NCBI GenBank assembly: GCA_946479075.1
Contig: CAMLDT010000013.1
Coordinates: 1 to 31,933, forward strand
Direction: 5' to 3'
Origin: an uncultured Polaromonas sp.
GTDB taxonomy: Bacteria; Pseudomonadota; Gammaproteobacteria; Burkholderiales; Burkholderiaceae
DNA length: 31,933 nucleotides
The notes under the pieces are model-generated. The model was not told where the DNA came from. It searched no databases and saw only the letters and a program-made list of their open reading frames with translations. This document shows, in pieces, positions 8,342-19,468 of this stretch. How positions within the stretch are numbered: the first letter of the stretch is position 1; every line of letters starts with the position of its first letter. The position numbers were made by a program, and so were the translations under genes.

Positions 8342-8347
8342 GGCGGC

Positions 8348-8382
8348 TGTCGCCGAGTTACTGAACAACTTGCAGGGCGACA
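8348..8382 (+). promoter_or_regulatory. Hairpin in the metK leader RNA
   Basis: The outer stem TGTCGCC (8348-8354) pairs with GGCGACA (8376-8382). Inside it GAGTT (8355-8359) can pair with AACTT (8367-8371) using one G-U pair, around a seven-base loop; five bases are unpaired on the 3' side. It lies at the 5' end of the predicted metK message, about 78 bases before the start codon. I do not recognise it as one of the known SAM or SAH riboswitch classes. No T-run follows it, so it is not a terminator. Confidence 0.45.
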
Positions 8383-8459
8383 TTAAACCAAACTGCTAAA
8401 GCGTTCGCCGAGGCACCCCAAGCCGGCAACGCGCCGACTAACTTCATGGAGTGTACGCA

Positions 8460-9644
8460 ATGGCGAACGATTTTCTCTTTACTTCCGAATCCGTCTCCGA
8501 GGGCCATCCCGACAAGGTCGCCGACCAGATTTCCGATGCCATCCTCGATGCCATCTTCAAGCAGGACCCGCTGTCCCGCGTCGCCGCCGAAACCCTGACC
8601 AACACCGGCCTGGTCGTGCTGGCTGGCGAGATCACCACCAACGCGCATGTGGATTACATCCAGGTGGCCCGCGACACCATCAAGCGCATCGGCTACGACA
8701 ACACCGACTACGGCATCGACTACAAGGGCTGCGCCGTCATGGTCTGCTACGACAAGCAGTCCAACGACATCGCCCAGGGCGTGGACCATGCGTCGGACGA
8801 CCACCTGAACACCGGTGCCGGTGACCAGGGCCTGATGTTCGGTTATGCCTGCGACGAAACGCCGGACCTGATGCCCGCGCCAATTTATTACGCCCACCGC
8901 CTCGTCGAGCGCCAGGCCCAGCTGCGCAAGGATGGCCGCCTGCCTTTCCTGCGCCCGGACGCCAAGAGCCAGGTCACCATGCGTTATGTGGACGGCAAGC
9001 CGCACAGCATCGACACCGTGGTGCTGTCTTCCCAGCACAGCCCCGACCAGAGCGAAACACCCAAGAAGATGAAGCAGAGCTTCATCGACGCGGTGATTGA
9101 GGAGATCATCAAGCCGGTGCTGCCCGCCGGCATGATCACCAAGGACACCAAGTACCTGATCAACCCGACCGGCCGCTTCGTCATCGGCGGCCCGCAGGGC
9201 GATTGCGGGCTGACCGGCCGCAAGATCATCGTGGACACCTATGGCGGCGCCTGCCCGCACGGCGGTGGCGCCTTCAGCGGCAAGGACCCTTCAAAGGTTG
9301 ACCGCTCGGCCGCTTATGCCGCACGTTACGTGGCCAAGAACATCGTGGCGGCCGGCCTGGCCAAGCAGTGCCAGATCCAGGTCGCGTATGCGATTGGTGT
9401 GGCCAAACCCATGAACGTGACGGTGTATACCGAAGGCACGGGCGTGATCTCGGACGACAAGCTCTCGGCACTGGTACAGGAACACTTCGACCTGCGCCCC
9501 AAGGGCATCATCCAGATGCTGGACCTGCTGCGCCCGATCTACGAAAAAACCGCCGCCTACGGCCACTTCGGCCGCGACGAGCCGGAGTTCACCTGGGAGA
9601 AGACCGATAAAGCTGCTGCCCTGCGGGCAGCAGCCGGCCTGTAA
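8460..9644 (+). CDS. metK: S-adenosylmethionine synthetase MetK
   Basis: Makes S-adenosylmethionine from methionine and ATP; a cytoplasmic tetramer in known members. The 394-residue protein has the three-domain family pattern: [17 protein letters not shown] near the N-terminus (ATP and metal binding), the signature [12 protein letters not shown], and the glycine-rich phosphate loop [20 protein letters not shown]. Length is normal (E. coli 384). The start at 8460 ([19 protein letters not shown]) is chosen over the in-frame GTG at 8451 because GGAG lies eight bases before it and the N-terminus fits the family. It is preceded by a promoter with perfect -10 box and a structured leader of about 110 bases. 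It converges with the histidine kinase gene; no intrinsic terminator is visible in the 66 bases between them. Confidence 0.98.
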   Translation: MANDFLFTSESVSEGHPDKVADQISDAILDAIFKQDPLSRVAAETLTNTGLVVLAGEITTNAHVDYIQVARDTIKRIGYDNTDYGIDYKGCAVMVCYDKQSNDIAQGVDHASDDHLNTGAGDQGLMFGYACDETPDLMPAPIYYAHRLVERQAQLRKDGRLPFLRPDAKSQVTMRYVDGKPHSIDTVVLSSQHSPDQSETPKKMKQSFIDAVIEEIIKPVLPAGMITKDTKYLINPTGRFVIGGPQGDCGLTGRKIIVDTYGGACPHGGGAFSGKDPSKVDRSAAYAARYVAKNIVAAGLAKQCQIQVAYAIGVAKPMNVTVYTEGTGVISDDKLSALVQEHFDLRPKGIIQMLDLLRPIYEKTAAYGHFGRDEPEFTWEKTDKAAALRAAAGL

Positions 9645-9710
9645 GGCGTGCAGGACCTCTGAGCCGTCCAGCGCGGCGAGCCGGCACGCCTGGCGCGCGG
9701 ACCGGCGTTC

Positions 9711-11239
<1,529 letters not shown>

Positions 11240-11240
<1 letters not shown>

Positions 11241-12757
11241 TACCGGACTCCGGGTTCACTGCCCGCCGCCTCGCCCCCATTGCCTCCATTTCCCAGGTAA
11301 ACGGGCACGCCGGTCAAAATGCCGCGGAAGCCGCGCAAGACCTCGCCAACATGGATGCCGTCGGCCGACATGGAAAACTGGCGGATGGTCCGCTCATGAA
11401 GGCTGCCGCGCTTCTTGAACACGGAAACGGCCTGCTTGACCTCGCCGTCATGTTCGAAATAGCGCAGCATCAGCACGTTGTCGGCCAGGTAACTCGCATC
11501 CACGGTGGTGGACATCTGTCCGCCCAGCATGCCCTGCTGGACGCCGACCAAAATGGTGACCACCCCGCGCTGCCCCAGGTAAGTCAGCAACTCGTGCAGG
11601 TGGGTGGTCAGAAAGCGTTCGTCGGGCATCGCATTGAGGTAGCCGTTGATGCTGTCGATCACCACCACCTTAGCGCCATTGTCCGCAGCCTTGCACACGG
11701 CCGTCGCAAACTCTCCCGGCGACAGCTCGGCCGGATCGATTTGCTGGATGGTCAGCAAACCTTTGTCATAGGAGTCCCGCACGCCCATGCCCAGACCGTC
11801 AGCGCGATTGAGCAGGTTGTTGGCGGCTTCCTCGAAAAGAAACATGGCACTGCGCTGGCCGCGTTTTGCTGCTGCGGCCACAAACTGTGATGCCAGGGAG
11901 GTCTTGCCGGTGCCGGGCGGGCCGGCAATCAGCGTGCTGGCACCCTCTTCCAGTCCACCACCCAGCAGGGCGTCGAGCGCGGCCAGGCCGCTTTTGAGCT
12001 GCTCGCGTTTTTCCATGACACGCGATTCCGCCGCGACCAGCCGGGGATAAACACACAGTCCGCCGTACTGGATGTCGTAGTCGTGCATGCCGCCGCGAAA
12101 AGCCATGCCGCGGTACTTCACCACGCGGACCCGGCGCCGCTCAGCGCCATATTCCTTGACCGACTGCTCCAGAGTGATCACACCGTGCGCGATGCTGCGC
12201 ACCTGCAAATCGATGCCGGCGGCCGTGCGGTCATCCAGCATCATCACGGTGCAGGAGCGGCTGGCGAAAAACTGCTTCAGGGCCAATACCTGGCGCCGGT
12301 AGCGCAAGGGCGTATCGGCCAGCAATTGCAGCTCGGACAGCGAGTCGATGACCACGCGGGTGGGTTTGCGCTCCTCAATGGCCGCAAGAATCAGTTGCAT
12401 GGTGGTGCCCATTTCCACCTCAGAAGGATGGAACATGGTGTACTGCGCTTCGGGTTGCAACAGGTTCTCGGACGGCAGGACTTCCTGGATGTGAATGCCC
12501 TCCATGTCCCAGCCATGCGACTGGCCCACCCCCTCCAGTTCCGCCCTGGTCTCGGCAAGGGTGATGTAAACCACCGATTCCCCGTGTTTGGCGCCTTCCA
12601 CCAGGAATTGCAGTCCGGTGGTGGTTTTACCCGTTCCTGGCTCACCTTCGATCAGGTAGATGCGGTCCCTGGTCAGGCCCCCGCCAAGGATGTTGTCCAG
12701 TCCCGCAACGCCTGTGGACAGGAGCGATGATGCCGTGGGTTTTTCCTGAATCTTCAT
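11240..12757 (-). CDS. KaiC-like double RecA-domain ATPase
   Basis: A 505-residue protein with two KaiC domains, the same number as cyanobacterial clock KaiC. CI has Walker A GEPGTGKT (38-45), Walker B VVIDSL (D138) and a single catalytic-position Glu (LAE, E69). CII has GPPGTGKT (279-286), EE at 309-310 and VVVIDSI (D368). By aligning YLADNVLMLRYFE with clock KaiC, the pair that carries phosphorylation in clock KaiC (S431/T432) falls on S422 and Y423. The C-terminal segment VFKKRGSLHERTIRQF matches clock KaiC well, but the extreme C-terminus is glycine-rich and lacks an obvious KaiA-binding tail. No kaiA or kaiB lies nearby. Its partner is the overlapping hybrid kinase gene. There is no clear ribosome binding site before the ATG at 12757. 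Non-cyanobacterial KaiC proteins have been tied to stress tolerance and signalling; the function here is unknown. Confidence 0.93.
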
Positions 12758-12913
12758 TGATGCAATGCGAAGTTATTCTTGAAAAAAGAATACCCAGCAG
12801 CACCGGAAAATTCCAGTTTTGCCTTCACAGCTTGCTGTAGGACTGAAGGCCAATCGCGTATCACCAAATGGCGTAACGGCTCCAGGCCGCTGCCAGCCAG
12901 GACACCTGCGTAC

Positions 12914-12943
12914 CAAACGACAAAGCCACCGCATGCGGTGGCT
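12914..12943 (-). terminator. Probable terminator of the small gene 12988-13182
   Basis: The perfect 20-base palindrome AGCCACCGCATGCGGTGGCT (12924-12943) is followed on the minus strand by TTGTCGTTT, a modest T-rich tail. It lies 45 bases after the small gene's stop and ahead of the kaiC-like gene, so it would separate the two transcripts. The self-complementary centre leaves only a minimal loop. Confidence 0.55.
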
Positions 12944-12947
12944 GGTC

Positions 12948-12977
12948 GGCATTGGCGTTGGCGTTGGCGTTGTTGTT
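12948..12977 (+). repeat. Hexanucleotide tandem repeat
   Basis: Four units of GGCRTT (GGCATT once, GGCGTT three times) followed by GTTGTT, between the stop of the small gene and its likely terminator. On the minus strand another frame would read alternating Asn-Ala. Such tracts are prone to slippage. Confidence 0.7.
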
Positions 12978-12987
12978 CGCGTCAGGC

Positions 12988-13182
12988 TCAGCGCGTGAAG
13001 GGCGTGGGCTCAATAAATTTTCCGCCGTTGCCCACATCGGAAGGCCGGGCATTCGGATCGGGTTCGGGTTGCGTCTTGTTTGTGCCTTCCTCGCCAAAGG
13101 TCTTGCTGGGCTTTGAATCCTTGCGCACCTTGTTTTCGTTGTCATCTTCGGGGCGGCCCTGCCCCACGCTTGCTTCAGCCAT
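12988..13182 (-). CDS. Small hydrophilic hypothetical protein
   Basis: Encodes 64 residues starting MAEASVGQGRPEDDNENKVR. The ATG at 13182 is preceded by GAGGAAA at a good distance, a strong ribosome binding site, and a probable terminator follows the stop, which together make the gene likely. The protein is charged and rich in Gly, Asn, Pro, Glu and Lys, with no hydrophobic core, so it is probably largely disordered. I do not recognise a family. It sits on the same strand just upstream of the kaiC-like/kinase pair and 44 bases after another small ORF, in a locus that also abuts groESL; a stress-linked role would be guesswork. Confidence 0.6.
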   Translation of the reverse strand: MAEASVGQGRPEDDNENKVRKDSKPSKTFGEEGTNKTQPEPDPNARPSDVGNGGKFIEPTPFTR

Positions 13183-13226
13183 GGTGTTTCCTCAGTTGAT
13201 GCTCAAGTGGTGAACAGTGGCCCGGA

Positions 13227-13433
13227 TCAGCTGGCAAAGCCGGAAGGGTTGCATGGGGTTTTCGCCGCCTGCACGGTGGTGGTGTGACCGGAGTTCACCA
13301 AAAACGGCCAGCTCTGGCGAACCGTCCCGCTGGCGCCAGCCGGCGATTTCGGGGCGTGCCCGGACGTGAACATGTTGTGACGCGAACCCGTGGGGCTGGC
13401 GCGCGTGTGCATATGAATCACAAACTGGGTCAT
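13227..13433 (-). CDS. Possible small hypothetical protein (frame uncertain)
   Basis: A 68-codon frame beginning MTQFVIHMHTRASPTGSRHN. The ATG at 13433 has GGAGG with a four-base gap, an excellent ribosome binding site, and this is the main support. The body is rich in Ser, Thr, His and Pro and does not look like a folded protein. A second frame over the same stretch (13192-13506) contains SQHVHVRARPEIAGWRQRDG, which faintly recalls the short DUF2188 proteins, so the locus may hold a frameshifted relic whose start is in one frame and body in another. I cannot settle this from one sequence. Confidence 0.33.
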   Translation of the reverse strand: MTQFVIHMHTRASPTGSRHNMFTSGHAPKSPAGASGTVRQSWPFLVNSGHTTTVQAAKTPCNPSGFAS

Positions 13434-13640
13434 AAGTCCTCCAGGGCGTGGGCTGTGCCCCCGATTTATTGGGTTTTGTGGGTTGTGGGTTCTGCCGATC
13501 TTTCATCTTGACTGTATGAAGGCGTTCGGCTCCGTCCTGTCAGACGCCACCGGATTTTTTGTAGGACAGGCCGCGGCCCTTGCATCCCCCGCAAAAGCCC
13601 CACGGAGGCAAGCCCGCGCCAGATTTTTTCATCGGCCCGG
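13434..13640. other. Intergenic stretch upstream of groESL
   Basis: Together with the promoter region this makes 350 bases without a convincing gene. Here I see only the ribosome binding site of the small minus-strand ORF at its left end, a short inverted repeat CCTGTC/GACAGG around 13536-13571, and two T-rich patches. No RNA gene is recognisable. Confidence 0.4.
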
Positions 13641-13670
13641 CTTGAAACTCGGTATAAACCCCCTTATGAT
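13641..13670 (+). promoter_or_regulatory. groESL promoter, overlapping sigma70 and sigma32-like elements
   Basis: TTGAAA (13642-13647), 17 bases, TATGAT (13665-13670) fits sigma70 well. The same bases also fit a heat-shock promoter: CTTGAAA (13641-13647), 11 bases, CCCCCTTAT (13659-13667). The -10 hexamer abuts the CIRCE operator. This suggests both basal and heat-induced transcription of groESL. Confidence 0.8.
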
Positions 13671-13696
13671 TAGCACTCGATGGTATTGAGTGCTAA
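13670..13696 (+). promoter_or_regulatory. CIRCE operator (HrcA binding site)
   Basis: A perfect inverted repeat TTAGCACTC (13670-13678), nine bases, GAGTGCTAA (13688-13696). This is the consensus operator of the HrcA heat-shock repressor, whose activity depends on GroEL, giving feedback on chaperonin supply. It starts within the last base of the -10 box. Confidence 0.97.
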
Positions 13697-13783
13697 CAAC
13701 CACTCCATCCAGCCCACTCACTGCAGGCGCTCATGCGCTTGTTTTTGATTCAAAAAACCACTGTTTCTCTTCAGGAGCCATCC

Positions 13784-14074
13784 ATGAAACTTCGTCCCCT
13801 GCACGACCGCGTGATCGTCAAACGTGTTGAAAACGAGACCAAAACTGCTTCTGGCATCGTCATTCCTGACAGCGCCGCCGAAAAGCCTGATCAGGGCGAA
13901 GTGCTGGCCGTCGGTCCGGGCAAGAAGAACGACAAGGGCGATGTGAGCCCTGTTGGCGTGAAGGTCGGTGACCGCGTCCTGTTCGGCAAGTACAGCGGCC
14001 AGACCGTCAAGGTCGATGGCGACGAATTGCTGGTCATGAAAGAAGAAGACCTGTTCGCAGTGGTCGAAAAGTAA
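13784..14074 (+). CDS. groES: Co-chaperonin GroES
   Basis: The 96-residue lid of the GroEL folding chamber. The start [21 protein letters not shown] is the family's N-terminus and is preceded by AGGAG seven bases upstream; the open frame back to 13733 is leader. The mobile-loop region ([24 protein letters not shown]) and the conserved [10 protein letters not shown] and [12 protein letters not shown] blocks are all present. It lies downstream of the CIRCE operator and 54 bases before groEL in the standard two-gene operon. Confidence 0.98.
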   Translation: MKLRPLHDRVIVKRVENETKTASGIVIPDSAAEKPDQGEVLAVGPGKKNDKGDVSPVGVKVGDRVLFGKYSGQTVKVDGDELLVMKEEDLFAVVEK

Positions 14075-14113
14075 GTTTTCGCTTACTTATTCACTGCAAC
14101 CCTTATTAACTGA

Positions 14114-15787
<1,674 letters not shown>

Positions 15788-15825
15788 TCCGGCTACTGCT
15801 ACGCCGTCCGCAGATTTCGGACAAC

Positions 15826-15862
15826 AAAAAACCCGCAGGGCGCGAGCCCTGCGGGTTTTTTT
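15826..15862 (+). terminator. Bidirectional rho-independent terminator after groEL
   Basis: Stem ACCCGCAGGGC (15831-15841), loop GCGA, GCCCTGCGGGT (15846-15856), with a run of T after it and a run of A before it. It therefore ends transcription from groEL on plus and from the DUF3047 gene arriving on minus. Confidence 0.97.
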
Positions 15863-15892
15863 ATGGCCCCCGGGTACGGATCTGGTGCCCGC

Positions 15893-16753
15893 CTATTTTT
15901 GTGCCATCGCGGCCGCAGGCAAGAGCTTCAACGGACCATAAAAAGCCTGCAACTGGCCCTCATTTTTTTCGCCTTCGGTAAACACCGCAAAGCTCAGCAG
16001 GGCCCCGGGCTCCTCACCAAAGGCCTTGCGGTAATCGGCCCGGATGTCGCGCTCGTGGCTTAACCACTGGTTGTAACCGCGGTCGCCCGCATCCACCACG
16101 ATCTTGCGAATGCGGTCGGTGCGGTCATTGAGCACCACATCGCCGGGCTTGTTCACGCGCGACCAGCTGTAAATCAGGGTCGCAAAAGGCAGTTCTTCGC
16201 CGGTCAGCAGCAGGCTCAACTCCGACAACAAGGCATTCTTGACGGAAAAACGGGACCGGTCGCCCTCGAAGGCCAGCACCACGCGCACCGGCACATCTTC
16301 CAGTGTCGCCAGCGACGCATTGGTATCGGCCCCGGGCGTCGGCACATTCCACGAAAAACTGATGTTGCCCAGGTCGGCAGGCTCGATGCGATGGCGGTGC
16401 CGCAGAATGCTGCCCGCTGCATCCGCCACAGCGCGCACCGAGTCCCGGCCTTCGTGCCGCACATAGCTGTAGCGTGTGGCTTGTTTGCCGGGTACCCGGA
16501 AGATCTCCCAGACCAGGTCATCCTCCCTGAGCCCGCCCTTCCTGGCGGGAACGCTCAACTGCGCCCAGGCCGTGCCGGTGACCTCAGGCGCCGGTCCCAG
16601 CGTTCCGCCCTGGGACACCGGCTCGTCGGTGTCGGCGTCGGCATCCGGGCCGGGGCTCGTGGCGCAGCCGGCCACAAGGCCCAGCACCAGCGCCAGGGCA
16701 ACAAGGCCGCTGAAACAGCGGAGCGGGAAGGCAGGAGCGATGGGAGGCAGCAT
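15893..16753 (-). CDS. DUF3047 domain lipoprotein
   Basis: A predicted 286-residue lipoprotein: hydrophobic segment 13-28 ends in the lipobox LVAG-C30, followed by a Pro/Asp-rich linker and a DUF3047 domain (about 60-275) with the family blocks LIYSWS, the KIVVDAGDRGYNQW segment and RADYRKAFGEEP. DUF3047 has no established function. The start at 16753 is chosen because it gives a compact lipoprotein signal; an in-frame ATG at 16804 would add 17 residues, and neither has a clear ribosome binding site. It follows pgi by 88 bases on the same strand and may be the last gene of that transcript; the groEL terminator serves as its end as well. Confidence 0.8.
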   Translation of the reverse strand: MLPPIAPAFPLRCFSGLVALALVLGLVAGCATSPGPDADADTDEPVSQGGTLGPAPEVTGTAWAQLSVPARKGGLREDDLVWEIFRVPGKQATRYSYVRHEGRDSVRAVADAAGSILRHRHRIEPADLGNISFSWNVPTPGADTNASLATLEDVPVRVVLAFEGDRSRFSVKNALLSELSLLLTGEELPFATLIYSWSRVNKPGDVVLNDRTDRIRKIVVDAGDRGYNQWLSHERDIRADYRKAFGEEPGALLSFAVFTEGEKNEGQLQAFYGPLKLLPAAAMAQK

Positions 16754-16841
16754 GAGGCGTGAAGGGTTGCAGACAGATGCGGGCAGTTGACCACGAAGGT
16801 CCATGGCCCCGCAACGGAATACTTCACGCAAGCGCTGACAA

Positions 16842-18419
16842 TCAGTTCGAAGTGATTTTTTGCAACAGTCCGGCTGTCGATCCGTCGAGGCCGCTGCTGT
16901 CCCCTGTGGCCAGCCGGGGTTCCAGGTCGCGTGCCAGCACTTTGCCGAGCTCGACGCCCCACTGGTCGAAACTGTTGATGCCCCAGATCGCACCGCTGAC
17001 AAATACGCGGTGCTCCTGCAGTGCGATCAACGCACCGAGGCTGGCCGGGTCCAGGCTGTCCAGCAGCAGGAAGGTGCTGGGACGGTTGCCGGGGAAATGC
17101 CGGTGGCCGCCTGGATCGTCCTTGCCCTGCATCAGCGCCTGTGCCTGCGCCAGCACGTTGGCCAACAACTTGTCATGGTGGCCCGGCAGGCTGCGCGCCG
17201 CTTTCCGGACGGCGACAAATTCCACCGGCACCACCTCGGTGCCCTGGTGCAGCATCTGGAAGTAGGCATGCTGGCCGTTGGTGCCGGGTTCACCCCACAG
17301 CACCGGCGCGGTCGCAAACGGCAGGGCCTGCCCCTGCAGGTCAACACGTTTGCCATTGCTCTCCATTTCGAGCTGCTGCAGGTAGGCCGGCAAGCGTCGC
17401 AAGGGGCTGCTGTAGGGCGCAATGCTGCGGCTGGTGAAGCCATGGAAGTTGCGGTACCAGACGTCCAGCAGGCCCAGGCGTACCGGCAGGTTGTGGGCCA
17501 GCGGCGCGGTCCGGAAATGCTCGTCCATCGCATGGGCGCCAGCCAGAAAGTCGCGGAAACCCTGCGCGCCAATGGAAATCGCCAGCGGCAAGCCGATCGC
17601 CGACCACAGCGAATAACGCCCGCCCACCCAGTCCCAGAAGCCGAAGGTGGTGCTGATGCCGAAGTCCCGTGCTGCCGCGACGTTGGTGGTCAGGGCGGCG
17701 AAATGGCGGGCGATGTCGGTGCCGCCCTGCGCCTCGAACCACTGCTTGGCCGATGCCGCGTTGGTCATCGTCTCTGTCGTGGTGAAGGTCTTGGAGGCGA
17801 TCAGGAACAGCGTGCTTTCGGGCTTGATCCGGGCCAGCACGGTGGCCAGTTCCTGACCGTCGATGTTGGAGACAAAGTGCAGGCGCTTGCCCGGCAGGCG
17901 AAATTCATCCAGCGCCAGCACCGCCATCTGCGGGCCCAGGTCCGAGCCCCCGATGCCGATGTTGACGATGTCGGTGAGGGCCTCGTCGCTGCGCACCTGC
18001 TCGGCGTACGCCAGCATGGCGTCCAGTGTCCGATGCACTTCGGCAAGCTCGTTTGCTATGTTTTCAGGAGCTGCTTGCGCCCGTCCAGCAAGGGCTGTAG
18101 CCGGATTTCTTAACAAGAAGTGCATCACGGCACGGTTTTCGGTGCGGTTGATGCGGTCTCCCGCGAACATCGCGTCGCGGCGTTCCTCTAGCCCGCACTG
18201 GCGCGCCAGGTCCAGCAGCAGCGTCTGCGCGGGCCCGTCGATCAGGTTTTTCGACAGGTCGGCAAACACATGGGGCGCGTCCTGGCTGAACTCGGCAAAA
18301 CGCTGCGGATTGGCCGCAAACGCATCACGCAGATCAAAGGGTTTGCCCGCCGTGGCGTAGTACGCCTGCAGCGCCGCCCACGCCGGTGTCTGGTCGCAGC
18401 GAATCATGGCTTCACTCAT
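16842..18419 (-). CDS. pgi: Glucose-6-phosphate isomerase
   Basis: Interconverts glucose 6-phosphate and fructose 6-phosphate in the cytoplasm. The 525-residue protein has the family signature blocks: [11 protein letters not shown] (90-100), [31 protein letters not shown], and [15 protein letters not shown] near the C-terminus. The ATG at 18419 overlaps the tal stop as ATGA, so the two are coupled. The odd part is residues about 105-122 ([18 protein letters not shown]), which are encoded by a reversed copy of the dispersed repeat seen elsewhere in this window; they replace or lengthen a loop just after the INRTENRAV block. The reading frame is intact and all motifs are kept, so the enzyme is probably active. 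Confidence 0.97.
   Translation of the reverse strand: MSEAMIRCDQTPAWAALQAYYATAGKPFDLRDAFAANPQRFAEFSQDAPHVFADLSKNLIDGPAQTLLLDLARQCGLEERRDAMFAGDRINRTENRAVMHFLLRNPATALAGRAQAAPENIANELAEVHRTLDAMLAYAEQVRSDEALTDIVNIGIGGSDLGPQMAVLALDEFRLPGKRLHFVSNIDGQELATVLARIKPESTLFLIASKTFTTTETMTNAASAKQWFEAQGGTDIARHFAALTTNVAAARDFGISTTFGFWDWVGGRYSLWSAIGLPLAISIGAQGFRDFLAGAHAMDEHFRTAPLAHNLPVRLGLLDVWYRNFHGFTSRSIAPYSSPLRRLPAYLQQLEMESNGKRVDLQGQALPFATAPVLWGEPGTNGQHAYFQMLHQGTEVVPVEFVAVRKAARSLPGHHDKLLANVLAQAQALMQGKDDPGGHRHFPGNRPSTFLLLDSLDPASLGALIALQEHRVFVSGAIWGINSFDQWGVELGKVLARDLEPRLATGDSSGLDGSTAGLLQKITSN
18054..18108 (-). repeat. Dispersed repeat copy C, in frame inside pgi
   Basis: Read on the minus strand it gives GGCTACAGCCC, TGGACGGGCGCAAGCAGCT and, after nine bases, ATAGCAA, matching copies A and D block by block. 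It encodes roughly pgi residues 105-122 without stop or frameshift. Confidence 0.8.
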
Positions 18420-19363
18420 GCGGCCAGCATCAGTTTTTCAAGCTTGACTGCATCCGCAGCAAACGCGCGTATGCCCTCAGCCAGCTTCTCGGTCGCCATC
18501 GCGTCTTCATTGAGCGCGTAACGGAAGGTCACCTCGTCGAAGTTGACGGCCGGCAGATCCAGCGCCTGCGCGGCTTTCGCGTCCAGCGCGGGCTGCAGCG
18601 GCGCGTCGCTGGCGGCCAGTTGCGCCAGCAGTTCCGGGCTGATGGTCAGCAGGTCGCAGCCGGCCAGCGCGGTGATCTGGCCGAGGTTGCGAAAACTCGC
18701 GCCCATGACTTCGGTGGTGATTCCGAAATGTTTGTAGTGGTTGTAGATCTCGCGCACCGATTTCACACCGGGATCGTTGGCCCCGGCCTGGGCCGCTTCA
18801 TCCCAGCCGCTACCCGCCGATTTCTTGTACCAGTCGTAAATGCGCCCCACAAACGGCGAGATCAGCTGCACCTTCGCCTGGCCGCAAGCCACGGCCTGGC
18901 AAAACGAAAACAGCAGGGTCAGGTTGGTGTGGATGCCGCGGTCTTCCAGGCGGCGCGCGGCCTCGATGCCTTCCCAGGTCGCCGCCACCTTGATCAGCAC
19001 GCGGTCGATGTGGATGCCTTCGGCTTCGTACAGCTCGATGATGCGTTCGCCGCGCGTGAAGGTCGCATTGCTGTCAAAACTCAATCGCGCATCAACCTCG
19101 GTGGAGACGCGGCCCGGGATGATGGACAGGATTTCGCAGCCAAAACGCACCAGCAGGCGGTCCATGGTCTCGTCCAGCGCCCGGCCGCGGAATGTGGCCA
19201 TGGTCTCGGCCAGCAGCGGCTGGTACTCGGGTTTTTGCACCGCCTTGAGGATCAGTGAGGGATTGGTGGTGGCGTCCTGCGGCTTGAAGGCATCGAGCTG
19301 CTTGAAGTCGCCGGTGTCGGCCACCACGGTCGTGAACTGTTTGAGCGCGTCGAGTTGGTTCAT
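18416..19363 (-). CDS. tal: Transaldolase
   Basis: Moves a dihydroxyacetone unit between sugar phosphates in the non-oxidative pentose phosphate pathway. The 315-residue protein (E. coli TalB 317) carries the Schiff-base lysine K125 in [12 protein letters not shown], the N-terminal VADTGDF block and DATTNPSLI, and the segment TLLFSFCQA. The same frame stays open far upstream through the antisense of zwf, but the ATG at 19363 gives the exact family N-terminus MNQLDALKQ. It is the first gene of the tal-pgi unit and diverges from zwf across 105 bases that hold a HexR-like box, so the two arms of glucose 6-phosphate metabolism may be controlled together. Confidence 0.97.
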   Translation of the reverse strand: MNQLDALKQFTTVVADTGDFKQLDAFKPQDATTNPSLILKAVQKPEYQPLLAETMATFRGRALDETMDRLLVRFGCEILSIIPGRVSTEVDARLSFDSNATFTRGERIIELYEAEGIHIDRVLIKVAATWEGIEAARRLEDRGIHTNLTLLFSFCQAVACGQAKVQLISPFVGRIYDWYKKSAGSGWDEAAQAGANDPGVKSVREIYNHYKHFGITTEVMGASFRNLGQITALAGCDLLTISPELLAQLAASDAPLQPALDAKAAQALDLPAVNFDEVTFRYALNEDAMATEKLAEGIRAFAADAVKLEKLMLAA

Positions 19364-19441
19364 GGTCAAAGTGTAGAGGGCTGGTGTCGGCAAGGCTGTC
19401 GGAAAGGGCCTCGATTGAGTTACGATTATGCGCACAGAATA

Positions 19442-19456
19442 TGAAACTTTATTACA
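19442..19456. promoter_or_regulatory. HexR-like operator between tal and zwf
   Basis: TGAAACTTTATTACA is an imperfect palindrome that matches my recollection of the HexR consensus TGTARTWWWAYTACA at 13 of 15 positions. It ends 12 bases before the zwf ATG. On the minus strand CATAAT (19430-19425) is a possible tal -10 box whose -35 would fall within this site. A HexR-type gene lies directly downstream of zwf. Confidence 0.55.
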
Positions 19457-19468
19457 TGGCGATTCACT

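Noticed and set aside
8376..8460. SAH or SAM riboswitch before metK
   Set aside because: I could not match the conserved core of any known class; only the hairpin itself is reported.
9645..9710. Possible terminator between metK and the kinase gene
   Set aside because: GC-rich with partial inverted repeats but no T-run on either strand.
12774..12792. Hairpin TATTCTT-GAAAA-AAGAATA upstream of the kaiC-like gene
   Set aside because: Short AT-rich stem 17 bases before the start codon; it could be an operator or part of a promoter, but nothing else supports it and no matching copy was found.
12861..13145. Minus-strand frame with an Asn-Ala repeat overlapping the small gene 12988-13182
   Set aside because: It runs through the hexamer tract and the palindrome, has no ribosome binding site, and its N-terminal half is an alternate frame of the better supported small gene.
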